The notes below the pieces were generated by a model that was not told where the DNA came from, did no database searches, and saw only the letters and a list, made by a program, of their open reading frames with translations. Position numbers and translations under genes: made by a program. From Lathyrus oleraceus (lineage: Eukaryota > Streptophyta > Magnoliopsida > Fabales > Fabaceae): a stretch of 64,000 bases of DNA. The stretch is from assembly GCF_024323335.1 (NCBI RefSeq), contig NC_066579.1, positions 354,647,400 through 354,711,399 of the forward strand, written 5' to 3'. Below are positions 1 to 8,862 of the stretch, piece after piece (positions within the stretch are counted from its first letter, which is position 1; every line of letters begins with the position of its first letter).

Positions 1-122
1 ACGGTCATTGCACAATCATCAGCATAAAAATTTGGGTGCATCTCTCTCTCAGCAAGTTCTTCAAATTTTTGTCTCTGAGCTATCCCTCGGAAATTGATAC
101 CCATGTGATCAATATGTGCCAT
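1..122 (-). CDS. ORFx amino-terminal fragment, post-pol ORF of element A
   Basis: About 40 codons are visible from the ATG at 122-120 to the window edge, opening MAHIDHMGINFRGIAQRQ. I found no catalytic motif. It lies about 220 bp downstream of the pol stop, where Athila elements carry an extra ORF often called env-like. I infer that it is the beginning of the same ORF whose 3' part is at 40571-41440 in element B; the two pieces do not overlap, so this cannot be tested here. A strong splice-acceptor-like sequence lies immediately upstream (137-156). It could instead be an unrelated ORF. Frame and position are seen; the family assignment is inferred. Confidence 0.5.
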   Translation of the reverse strand, partial: MAHIDHMGINFRGIAQRQKFEELAEREMHPNFYADDCAMT

Positions 123-136
123 CAGGTCAGTGTTAA

Positions 137-156
137 CTAAAGAAAAGAAAAAACAA
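137..156 (-). promoter_or_regulatory. candidate 3' splice acceptor before ORFx
   Basis: On the minus strand a run of T and C ends in TTTCTTTAG, with the AG at 138-137. It lies 15 bases before the ORFx ATG, and branch-point-like CTGAC/CTAAA sequences occur a little upstream. This fits expression of the post-pol ORF from a spliced subgenomic RNA, as reported for some plant env-class retrotransposons. No donor was identified. Confidence 0.4.
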
Positions 157-343
157 GAATTTTAGTCAGGATTTGGCCAGATGCCGAAAGAAGAAAAGAA
201 TAAAAATTAAATAATATAAAGAAAATGAAGAATAAAGACTGAATAAAATCAAAAGAATAATCAAAGAAAAATAAAAATTTGTGGGTTGTCTCCCACGAAG
301 CGCTTTGTTTAATGTCGCAAGCTCGACATAAAACTATTAAATG

Positions 344-2406
344 TTAATCTATTAATTTTGGAGATAATACGTCTAAGTGCAGGACTTGCGAGTCTTCATT
401 GTTTTCAGCATAAAGATAATGTTTTAGACGCTGCCCGTTTAAGATAAATGATTCAATAGATTTTCCTTTAATTTCTACAGCCCCACTAGTAAAGACATTA
501 GTGACTTGGAAAGGGCCGGACCACCTAGAGCGTAGTTTTCCCTGGAATAACTTAAGTCTAAAGTTAAATAATAGGACTACATCGCCTTGTTTGAAAGTTT
601 TCCTTGATATACGTTTATCATGCCATTTTTTCGTTCATTCCTTGTAGATTTTGGCATTTTCGTATGCGTCTTGTCTAAGTTCCTCTAATTCGTTTATATC
701 TAGAATTCGCTTTTCACTGGCGGCCTTATAGTTTATATTTAAATTTTTATTAGCCCAATAGGCCTTATGTTCTAACTCCACTAGGAGGTGACATGATTTA
801 CCATAAATAACTTGATCGCGACTTTGTGAGTCAATCGGGGTACTAACTGCAAGTGCACAGTCTAATCGCGTAGTTTTAAAAGATATCGATCCCACAGGGA
901 CTTAATGAATCGATCTACCGTTTTTCTAGGGTTACTACGTAAAGCTAAGGCGGATGATACTTTAATGATTAGGGGGAAAAGTAAAACTAAATTTGGATCT
1001 AGATAAAATATCAAATAATATGGATATTAGTATGTAGTTCGTCGTAATTAGGGAATCAAATCTTCGTTGGTCTTTTTCTTGATTTTAAAATAAGTCTTTT
1101 CAGTAGACACTATTAATTAAAAGTCTTTTCCTCAATGTAGCGATAGTTTTTTCCAATATCTGTTTAATTTCTCTATTAGACACTTCCACTTGTCCACTAG
1201 TTTGAGGATGGTAAGATGTTGCTACTCGATGTTTTACACCATACTTAAACAATAATTTTTCGAGTATCTTAGATATGAAATGAGATCCACCGTCACTGAC
1301 GACTATTCTTGGGACACCAAATCTTGGAAAGATTATATTCTTAAAGAGTTTAATTACTACTCGTGTGTCGTTTGTTGGAGAAGCTATAGCCTCAATCCAT
1401 TTTGATACGTAGTCAACCGCTACGAGTATGTACTTGTTACCGAAAGAAGGTGGAAAAGGTCCCATGAAATCTATTCCCCACACATCGAAAATTTCTACTT
1501 CCAAAATTCCTTTTTGTGGCATTTCGTCACGTCTAGATATGTTTCCTGTGCGTTGACACCTATCGCATTTCTTGACAGTGGTATGTACATCCTTCCATAT
1601 GTTTGGCCAATAAAGACCGGCTTGTAGGATTTTAGAGTAGGTTTTGGATGTACTTGCATGTCCACCATAAGGGGCGGAATGACAATGTTGGATATACTTT
1701 CTACCTCTTCTTCAGGTATACAACGACGGAAAATACCATCGGAGCCTCTTTTGAAAAGTAAAGGGTTGTCCCAGTAGTAATGTTTTATGTCATGGAAGAA
1801 TCGTTTCTTTTGTTGGTAGGATAAATCAAGTGGAACCACTCCGACGGCTAAATAATTGACAAAATCAGCGTACCATGGTGTAACGCATACAGCCAAGGTG
1901 GTCTCTACCTGCTTGTCAGCTCTATTTTCTTCCAAATTAGCTATAAGTTTATCGTACGAGAAATCATCGTTGATCGATGTTCTTTCCGGTTCCAGGTTTT
2001 CAAGTCTATAGAGGTGATCTGCTACTACGTTTTCAGTTCCTTTTTTATCTTTGATTTCCAAATCAAATTCTTATAGCAACAAGATCCACCTTAGGAGTCT
2101 AGGTTTAGCGTCCTTTTTTGTTAAGAGGTACTTAATGGCAGCGTGATCAGTGTAAACGATTATTTTAGCTCCGACCAAGTAGGAACGAAATTTATCTAGT
2201 GCAAATACTACTGCTAAAAGTTATTTCTCGGTCGTGGCATAATTCATTTGCACTTCATCTAGAGTTCTACTCGCATAATATATGACGTGAAGTTTTTTAT
2301 CCTTTCGTTGTCCTAAAACAGCGCCTACGGCGTAGTCACTTGCGTCACACATTATTTCGAAAGGTTCATTCCAATCCGGGGTCTGCATTATGGGCGCGGA
2401 GATCAA
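344..2406 (-). pseudogene. pol: RNase H-integrase part of pol, element A, broken
   Basis: In coding order there is an RNase H segment (2221-2406, containing FEIMCDASDYAVGAVLGQ), its continuation to about 2062 in the same frame after a stop, and the integrase. The integrase HHCC zinc finger lies around 1540-1700, split by a frameshift near 1690. The catalytic core is at 1136-1522 with D in GIDFMG, D in VSDGGSHF and E in SGQVEVSN. The carboxy-terminal domain is at 344-808. Stops occur near 2224, near 2070 and at 637-635. An LTR fragment (808-1135) replaces part of the core. The final reading frame ends at 344. The parts identify it clearly as an Athila-class integrase, but the protein cannot be made. 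Confidence 0.88.
808..1135 (-). repeat. LTR 3'-end fragment embedded in integrase
   Basis: The sequence 813-1135 matches 6087-6409 of the element's own LTR with only scattered differences. It starts exactly at the LTR terminus (TGATCGCGAC on the plus strand) and has the same orientation as the LTR. The next few bases to the left (ACT) are shared with the sequence beside the LTR, so the left border is ambiguous by a few bases. On the right, identity stops abruptly after CCTCAA. By comparison with the family, roughly 30-35 integrase codons are missing where it sits. Confidence 0.9.
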
Positions 2407-2439
2407 TGCTTGTTTAAGTGTTTGAAATGCTTCTAAACA

Positions 2440-4630
2440 TTAATTGTCGAAGGTGAATTCAGCATCTTTCATTATTAATTCGGTTAAAGGTTTAGTTATT
2501 TTAGAGAAATCTTTAATGAATCGTCGGTAAAAGTCGGCATGTCCTAAGAGGCTTCGTATTTCCCTCATAGTTTTCGGAGGTTGAAGGTTTTCGATTACTT
2601 CTATTTTGGCTTTGTCTACTTCAATTCCTCTATTTGATATGATGTGTCCTAAAACAATTCCTTCTTGTACCATAAAGTGACATTTTTCCCAATTAAGTAC
2701 TAGGTTTACTTTTACACATCGTTCTAGAACTCTTTCTAGGTTTTCAAGACATTCTTCGAAACTTTGCCCGCATACGGAAAAGTCATCCATAATGACTTCC
2801 ATGATGTTTTTGAGAAAATCGGCGAATATTTCCATCATGCACCTTTGGAAAGTTGCAGGAGCATTGCACAAGCCAAACCATTCGTCGATAAGCGAAGGTA
2901 CCAAAAGGACATGTGAACGTTGTCTTTTCTTGGTCATCAGGATGAATTGGTATTTGAAAAAAACCTGAGTAACCGTCCAGATAGCAGAAATGAGAATGCT
3001 TGGCTAGTCGTTCTAACATCTGGTCTATGAATGGTAAAGGAAAATGATCTTTTCGGGTTGCTTTGTTTAGCTTTCTATAATCAATGCACATTCTCCATCC
3101 CGATTCAATTCGTTTGGTTATAGTTTCTCCTTTTTCATTTTCGATCACTGTTATACCTCCCTTTTTTGGTACTACGTGTACAGGACTAACCCATTTGTTA
3201 TCGGATATAGGATATATGATACCTGCCTCTAATAACTTCGTTACTTCCTTCTTTACTACCTCACTCATGATCGGGTTTAGTCTCCTCTGATGTTCCCTAG
3301 AAGTCTTACAGTCTTCTTCTAGCATGATGCGGTGCATACAAATAGAAGGACTTATCCCTTTAAGATCGGTGATGTTGTATCCTAGTGCGGTTGGATATTT
3401 TCTTAAGATATGTAGAAGTTTTTCGGTTTCAAGTTTTCCTAGGTCTGCATTGACTATTATTGGTCGTTCAAGTTCTAAGTCTAGGAATTCATATCTCAGA
3501 TTTTTGGGAAGTGTTTTCAGGTCGAGGGTTGGTTTCTTAAGGCATTGCGTAGGATCTGATGTTATTGCTAAACATTGGTTCAATCTGTCTTCTTCATGAT
3601 AGTCGGACAAATCGTCATTTTCTAATTCTGTTTCTTTTATGCATTCATCGATGATATCCATGAAGTAACATGTGTCTTCTATTGCAGGTGCTTTCAAAAA
3701 TTTGGAAAGAATAAACTCAATTTTCTCTTCTCCTACTTCGAAAGTGAGTCGTCCTCGTTTTACGTCTATGATAGCACCGACAGTTGCTAAGAAGGGTCTT
3801 CCCAATATAATAGGGGTGACTTCATCTTCTCTTATGTCCATAATTATAAAATCGGTGGGGATGTAGAATTGACCTATGCGCACGAGAATGTTTTCAAGAA
3901 TTCCTACGGGATATCTAACGGAACGATCTGCTAATTGCACAGACATTTTAGTTGGTCTTAATTCTCCCATTTCAAGTTTCTTGCATATGGACAAAGGCAT
4001 AACACTGATACCGGCTCCTAAATCGCATAAAGCTTTATCTATGACAAATTTTCCTATATGACAGGGTATAGAAAAACCACCAGGATCTTTAAGTTTAGGA
4101 GGCATATTCTGGATTATTGCGCTACACTCAGCAGTGAGTGTAACGGTTTCTCTATCTTCAAGTTTCCTTTTATTAGATAAAATTTCTTTTAAGAACTTAG
4201 AATATGAGGGCATCTGTGTAATAGCTTCTGTAAAAGGAATTGTGACGTTTAATTGTTTCAGTAGGTCAACAAATTTTTTAAATTGGACCGCGTCTTTGGT
4301 TTTAATTAGCCTTTGAGGATAAGGGATAGGTGGTTTGTAAGGCGGTGGAGGTACATAAGGTTCTTTTTTTTCTACGGTTTCCTTATTACACTCTTCCTTT
4401 TCCTTAGGTTTACCTTCTTCCTCAGTTGACTTTTTAGAGTTTTGGTTCTCAATCCTTGGGTCAGATGGTCCTTCTACCTCTGTACCACTTCGTAATATAA
4501 TTGCATGAGCGTGGCCTTTCGGATTAGGTTGGGGCTGTCCAGGAAATGTACCAGTTAGGGCAGCAGTAGGCGCTTGTTGTTGAGCTACTTGCGAGATTTG
4601 TGTTTCCAGCATTTTGTTATGGGTAGCCAA
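2440..4630 (-). pseudogene. pol: gag tail, protease and reverse transcriptase of element A
   Basis: This continues the gag frame after one stop at 4660-4658. A proline/lysine-rich gag tail is followed by an aspartic protease with LCDLGAGISVMPL near 4030 and ILGRPFLA near 3800. The reverse transcriptase follows, with WRMCIDYRKLNKA near 3090, FPLPFIDQML near 3020 and FCYLDGYSGF near 2970. A two-base net loss near 2885 shifts the frame. The next frame (2440-2937) carries the catalytic VIMDDFSV motif and the thumb region, and ends in a stop at about 2440. The catalytic aspartates are present. The frameshift and stops make it a pseudogene. Protease then RT then RNase H then integrase is the Ty3/gypsy order. 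Confidence 0.9.
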
Positions 4631-4660
4631 GGCATCTACTTTACTTGCTAGTTGTTTAAT

Positions 4661-5986
4661 CTATTCGCTAGTGTGTACATTCTGGTTTAAGAACTCTTTA
4701 TTGGTTTGCTGTTGAGAGGCTATGAAGTTCTCCATCATGATTTCCAAATTGAATTTCCTAGGAACGTTATTGTTAGGTGTAGATGGGGTCGACTTTTGAT
4801 ATCCAGGAGGTATAGCTGGAGCTTGACTGGGAGCTTGACCTGGTGCGTATAAAGCGTTGTTACTTTTATATGAAAAATTAGGATGGTTCTTCCAGTTTGA
4901 GTTATAGGTATGCGAGTAAGGATTTCCTTTAGCATAGTTCACCTGCTCTGTTTGAATTCCTGCTAGGAGTTGACAATCTGTAGGGGTGGGACCTTGAATT
5001 CCACAGACTTCGCAATTTTGAGTTACGACAACCACGGTGGCTGGAGGTGATACATTTAAACTTTCAATTTTCTGGGCAAGAGCATCCACTTTTGCATTAA
5101 CATGATCAAGGCTACTTATCTCGTACATGCCACCTTTCGTTTGAGGTTTTTCCACCATTGTTCGGTCGCTTCCCCACTGATAATGATTTTGGGCCATGCT
5201 CTCGATAAGTTGATAAGCGTCGGTGTAAGGTTTATCCATAAGCGCACCACTGGCGGCGGCGTTTATTGTTAGCCTTGTGTTGTACAAGAGACCATTGTAG
5301 AAGGTGTGAATTACTAACGAGTCCTCTAAACCATGGTGTGGGCAAAGTCTCATCATGTCCTTGTATCTTTCCCATGCTTCGAAAAAAGACTCGTTATCTT
5401 TTTTCTTAAATCCATTTATCTGGGCTCTCAACATAGCTGTTTTGCTTGGAGGAAAATATCGGGCAAGAAAGACTTTCTTCAACTCATTCCATGTGGTGAC
5501 TGAGTTGGAAGGAAGAGACTGAAGCCATCTTCTAGCTTTATCTCTTAACAAGAAAGGAAAGAGACGAAGTCGAATTGCCTCTGAAGTGACACCATTAGCT
5601 TTAACAGTGTCAGCGTATTGGACAAATACGGATAAATGAAGGTTTGGATCCTCGGTAGGATTTCCAGAAAATTGATTCTGTTGCACTGCCTGCAACAGCG
5701 AAGGTTTAAGTTCGAAGTTGTTCGCTTCGATTGCGGGTGGGGCAATACTCGAATGCGGCTCATCCTGCGATGGAGCAGCGTAATCTCGAAGAGCACGAGC
5801 TGGTTCGACCATCGCTGGTATCGCCGAAGGAAGGAGATTTTTGAGATCAGGAATTTCGATTGGAGGAAGATTGTTTCTAGCAAGATACTCCCGAATTCGT
5901 CGTAATAATCGGAGATATCGTTCAACATCGTTGATTCGTAAGTAGTACGGCTCGCCTTGTGAGCGAGTGTGTGGCATACAAATCAA
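4661..5986 (-). CDS. gag: Gag polyprotein, element A (ends at a premature stop)
   Basis: The 441-codon frame opens MICMPHTRSQGEPYY. Its central capsid domain has the retrotransposon-gag signature at residues about 150-230 (RRWLQSLPSNSVTTWNEL, then FPPSKTAMLRAQINGFKKKD). A zinc-knuckle-like stretch near residue 340 reads CEVCGIQGPTPTDC. The position normally held by histidine is proline here, whereas the equivalent stretch in element B keeps His, so nucleic-acid binding is probably impaired. Gag would form the virus-like particle in the cytoplasm. The frame stops at TAG 4663-4661, but the same frame continues into the protease region. The start lies 75 bp inside the primer site. Confidence 0.85.
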   Translation of the reverse strand: MICMPHTRSQGEPYYLRINDVERYLRLLRRIREYLARNNLPPIEIPDLKNLLPSAIPAMVEPARALRDYAAPSQDEPHSSIAPPAIEANNFELKPSLLQAVQQNQFSGNPTEDPNLHLSVFVQYADTVKANGVTSEAIRLRLFPFLLRDKARRWLQSLPSNSVTTWNELKKVFLARYFPPSKTAMLRAQINGFKKKDNESFFEAWERYKDMMRLCPHHGLEDSLVIHTFYNGLLYNTRLTINAAASGALMDKPYTDAYQLIESMAQNHYQWGSDRTMVEKPQTKGGMYEISSLDHVNAKVDALAQKIESLNVSPPATVVVVTQNCEVCGIQGPTPTDCQLLAGIQTEQVNYAKGNPYSHTYNSNWKNHPNFSYKSNNALYAPGQAPSQAPAIPPGYQKSTPSTPNNNVPRKFNLEIMMENFIASQQQTNKEFLNQNVHTSE

Positions 5987-6061
5987 CGAAAAAGGGAAAA
6001 AATAAAAATTGCCTTAGTCTCTACAGCGTAACAGAAGAGTTACGATATCAACTAAATAAAA

Positions 6062-6080
6062 GTCCCCGGCAACGGCGCCA
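6062..6080 (-). promoter_or_regulatory. primer-binding site of element A (tRNA-Asp type)
   Basis: The minus strand reads TGGCGCCGTTGCCGGGGAC, the complement of a plant tRNA-Asp 3' end and the usual Athila primer site. It lies six bases from the LTR terminus at 6087. Confidence 0.85.
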
Positions 6081-7375
6081 AAAACTTGATCGCGACTTTG
6101 TGAGTCTATCGGGGTACTAACTGCAAGTGCATAGTCTAATCACGTAGTTTTAAAAGATATCGATCCCACAGGGACATAATGAATCGATCTACCATTTTTC
6201 TAGGGTTACTGCGTAAAGCTAAGGCGGATGATACTTTAATGATTAGGGGGAAAAGTAAAACTAAATTTGGATCTAGATAAAATATCAAATAATATGGATA
6301 TCAGTATGTAGTTCGTCGTAATTAGGGAATCAAATCTTCGTTGGTCTTTTTCTTAATTTTAAAATAAGTCTTTTCAGTAGACACTATTAATTAAAAGTCT
6401 TTTCCTCAAACTCTCGCTGTGTTGAATTAGACTGTGACTTTATATTGTAACGTACGCTCTCACTATTTCGATAAATCTAAAATCACTTTTGAAAATAATA
6501 AAATCTATAGAAACTCCTTTTGAGAAAATACTAACCGTTTAAACACCCTCGTCTCAAACTCTCGCTCTGTTGACTTAGATTATATGATTAAACTTAAATG
6601 CTTAACTCTCGTCCTCACATTTAACTTTTAAAAATAATTTTTGAAAATGATTAGAATTTAATTAACCTTAAAAATTGCTTTCTCCCTGATTTAAAGTTAA
6701 TGTTTAATTTACACTGTCCAGTTAAAAGCTCAAACCGTCGTTCTATTGATTTTAACTTCTTTATGTCTTTTACTCTCGTACAAAAACCTTGGTATTAACT
6801 TTGTAAATTGAGACCAGAAAAAGAGTGACTATATTTTGAAATAAATTTAAACCAACTCAATTTGAATTCCTTTATTCCGCTTACTTTACATACCGATATC
6901 TAAATTAATTAGCCAGACATGATAAACATGCATAAACAATAATCGTGCATAAATACGGCCATATCAAACAAACAATATATATAAACAGCGGAACAAAGCA
7001 TATGTAAATTAAAACCATAAATCAATTAATTAATGAACCTGGAAAAATACTAGAAATCTGGATTTTATCTCCTAGCTTCGATGCTCGAACACTCCACCAC
7101 AAGCCGGTTGGATTTGTTCTTCACAATTCTCAATCAGATAGGAAAGTAAAAACAAGGAAATAAAATACTATGATATAACGTAAGGTTAGATCCAGTAAAA
7201 ATTACACAATAGTTTTCGGTGTAGAAACTATCGTGAGAAAATAAATTGTTTGCTTCGGAAATTAAACTAGAAAAGAAAAGGAAATAAGATGCTTGAAAAT
7301 TTAGAGTCCTGGAAAATTATAATGCTGGAAAAGTTGCACGGAGAAGAGAGAGATTCAATTGGCTTTTGTGAGGTC

Positions 7376-7383
7376 TATTTATA
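7376..7383 (-). promoter_or_regulatory. TATA box of LTR 1
   Basis: TATAAATA on the minus strand, 460 bp inside the LTR start. The equivalent box is conserved in both LTRs of element B (36965-36972 and 61396-61403). Confidence 0.65.
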
Positions 7384-7516
7384 TTCACCTCCCCAAATAA
7401 CCGCTTCCTCGAAAGTGTCTTCAGTATGGTTCAAAGCGTCAAGGAGTGCAGGAGAAAAATTAGGGGAAAACGTCCACTCCGTTACGCACGTAAAGCCTGA
7501 AATATAGGATGAAATG

Positions 7517-7604
7517 TGTGACGTCCGTCACACAATGTGTTACGGTCGTAACACTAGGTTTTGGGACGTGACGCTCGGCATGTTCTCGTGGCGGTCGTGA
7601 CAGC
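7517..7604 (-). promoter_or_regulatory. TGACG/CGTCA palindrome cluster in LTR 1
   Basis: Near-perfect palindromes TGTGACGTCCGTCACA (7517-7532) and TGTTACGGTCGTAACA (7538-7553) are followed by degenerate versions to 7604, about 135 bp upstream of the TATA box. TGACG is the core bound by plant TGA-type bZIP factors. Confidence 0.5.
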
Positions 7605-7843
7605 CATTTCTTTTGTTCCAAACGTGGGCTGGGCTTTGGTGCTTCAGCTTGCTGCTTTTCCTAGATAATCCTCTTTTTGCACCCCTCTTCTTTCTTTTTC
7701 ACACGTGCTTTAAATAATGATACCTGAAATAAATAATAAGAAAATACCGAGTAATCTCGAATAATATAAAATAAATTGAATCAAATAACGATATAATTTA
7801 ATTAAATCAAGTCTAAAAATGTGATATAGTTTCATGTTATCAA

Positions 7844-7856
7844 ACTCCCCCACACT
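7844..7856 (-). promoter_or_regulatory. 3' polypurine tract of A2
   Basis: The minus strand reads AGTGTGGGGGAGT immediately before the LTR start TGATAAC. This is the expected plus-strand priming site. The element B equivalent (37413-37424) has a C interrupting the G run. Confidence 0.7.
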
Positions 7857-7863
7857 TAGACTT

Positions 7864-7881
7864 TTGCTTGTCCTCAAGCAA
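7864..7881. other. conserved hairpin next to the polypurine tract
   Basis: TTGCTTG-TCCT-CAAGCAA, a 7-bp stem with a 4-base loop, is repeated unchanged at about 37433-37450 in element B. Confidence 0.5.
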
Positions 7882-8216
7882 GATGAAATTTCCAAACACA
7901 CATCAATTCGTAATAGGTTGCAAGTAAATCTCGTTTAGAAATAACCTGAGTTTAATCTTAACATCAGAAAATACCGTAACAACACTAGATAACCCCACCT
8001 TATGCAAACCAGTTCGAGTCATGCTATTATAGCTCAGCCTAGTTCTTTTACTCTTATTTCACCCGTTTTCATTCGAGCGAAATCACATTAAGCCCTTTAT
8101 CTTTTCGCGCACATGGTGGAGTAACCGGTTAGCGATTCTGATCCCCTTTTAGTTAGAAGTTCTTGTACATACGTTGGATAACTTCTTTATTTAGTCTATT
8201 GCAAATCGCGGGGGAT

Positions 8217-8263
8217 CGGACCGTAGTCCGCCCTACCAAGTTCAGCACCAGAAACCGCTGAAC
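8217..8263. other. conserved double hairpin in the Athila 3' region
   Basis: Two stems stand side by side: CGGAC-CGTA-GTCCG (8217-8230) and GTTCAGC/GCTGAAC with a 10-base loop (8240-8263). Both are identical in element B (37821-37834 and 37844-37867). On the minus strand the segment contains a box A-like TGGTTCAGCGG and a box B-like sequence with one mismatch, but it does not fold as a normal tRNA. Confidence 0.5.
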
Positions 8264-8772
8264 CAACTCACAATGGATCGTTCATACTATGTTTTTGTAG
8301 GGTTCGCAACCTTTGGATTAAATGATCGGGTAAGGATCACCTAACTTAATTAGTGCATTTCCTGATTTTTTTAATATGTTGTTTTGGGAATCATTCACTT
8401 GTATTCATCGGCTCTCCATGTAGTTTGCTATTAAGATGGTGCCGGCTTCTCGTATAAACTACTCGGGGTTACTATAGGACTAAAAGTTCAAGGAATTGGT
8501 ATAATAGGTACTTAGACTTATCTAACATGCTGAGGTTGTTAGGGTGTTGGGGTGGTAATAATTTTGTCTTAATTTCACTCTAGTTTTATAAAATAAGCAA
8601 CCTTTATACTTATTGAGTGTGTTGAATTTTGTTATGGCTCAAGAAAATTGAGGAGAATAGATAATAAAAAATTTCACACTAGGGACTTGACTTAAGAAAT
8701 TTTTTTATTTTTTTTATTGAAAGTGAAATAACATACTTGTAAGGGAAATAAACATAACTGAAACAAAGTTTT

Positions 8773-8809
8773 CCCCCCTACACTTAAATGAAACATTGTC
8801 CCCAATGTT
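8773..8809 (-). promoter_or_regulatory. second polypurine-like tract plus hairpin
   Basis: A C6 run on the plus strand (purines on the element strand) is followed by AACATTGTCCCCAATGTT, a 7-bp inverted repeat. It lies about 920 bp upstream of the 3' LTR and is conserved in element B (38458-38494). Confidence 0.45.
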
Positions 8810-8862
8810 TCAAAAAAAGCAAAAGAAAAAAAAGGAAAAATAAATAAAAATGGTACTCAAAC

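Larger units (their letters stand above)
1..7842 (-). mobile_element. Athila-like Ty3/gypsy retrotransposon A (3' end outside window)
   Basis: The element reads on the minus strand: 5' LTR 6087-7842, primer site 6062-6080, gag 4661-5986, protease-RT 2440-4630, RNase H-integrase 344-2406, then the start of a post-pol ORF running off the window at base 1. Gag type, protease-RT-RNase H-integrase order, the tRNA-Asp-type primer site and a further ORF after pol are the Athila pattern. Several stops and frameshifts in pol make it non-autonomous. Its 3' LTR is not in the window. Its 5' LTR is also flanked on the other side by the 3' end of another copy (A2). Confidence 0.9.
6087..7842 (-). repeat. 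Athila-like LTR 1 (1756 bp), shared by elements A and A2
   Basis: On the minus strand it begins TGATAACATG (7842) and ends GTCGCGATCA (6087). A primer site follows on one side (6062-6080), making it the 5' LTR of A. A polypurine tract lies directly on the other side (7844-7856), making it the 3' LTR of A2. It is clearly homologous to the LTRs of element B but diverged, with differences scattered throughout. Promoter-like motifs are listed separately. Confidence 0.9.

Noticed and set aside
3084..4316. Plus-strand ORFs antisense to protease-RT and gag
   Set aside because: They are mirror images of the real minus-strand coding regions and recur in element B for the same reason.
6087..7842. LTR 1 as a solo LTR
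   Set aside because: A primer site and gag on one side and a polypurine tract on the other show that it borders two interiors.
8200..8270. Possible tRNA gene on the minus strand
   Set aside because: Box A-like and box B-like matches exist, but D, anticodon and T arms cannot be formed; two plain hairpins explain the pairing.
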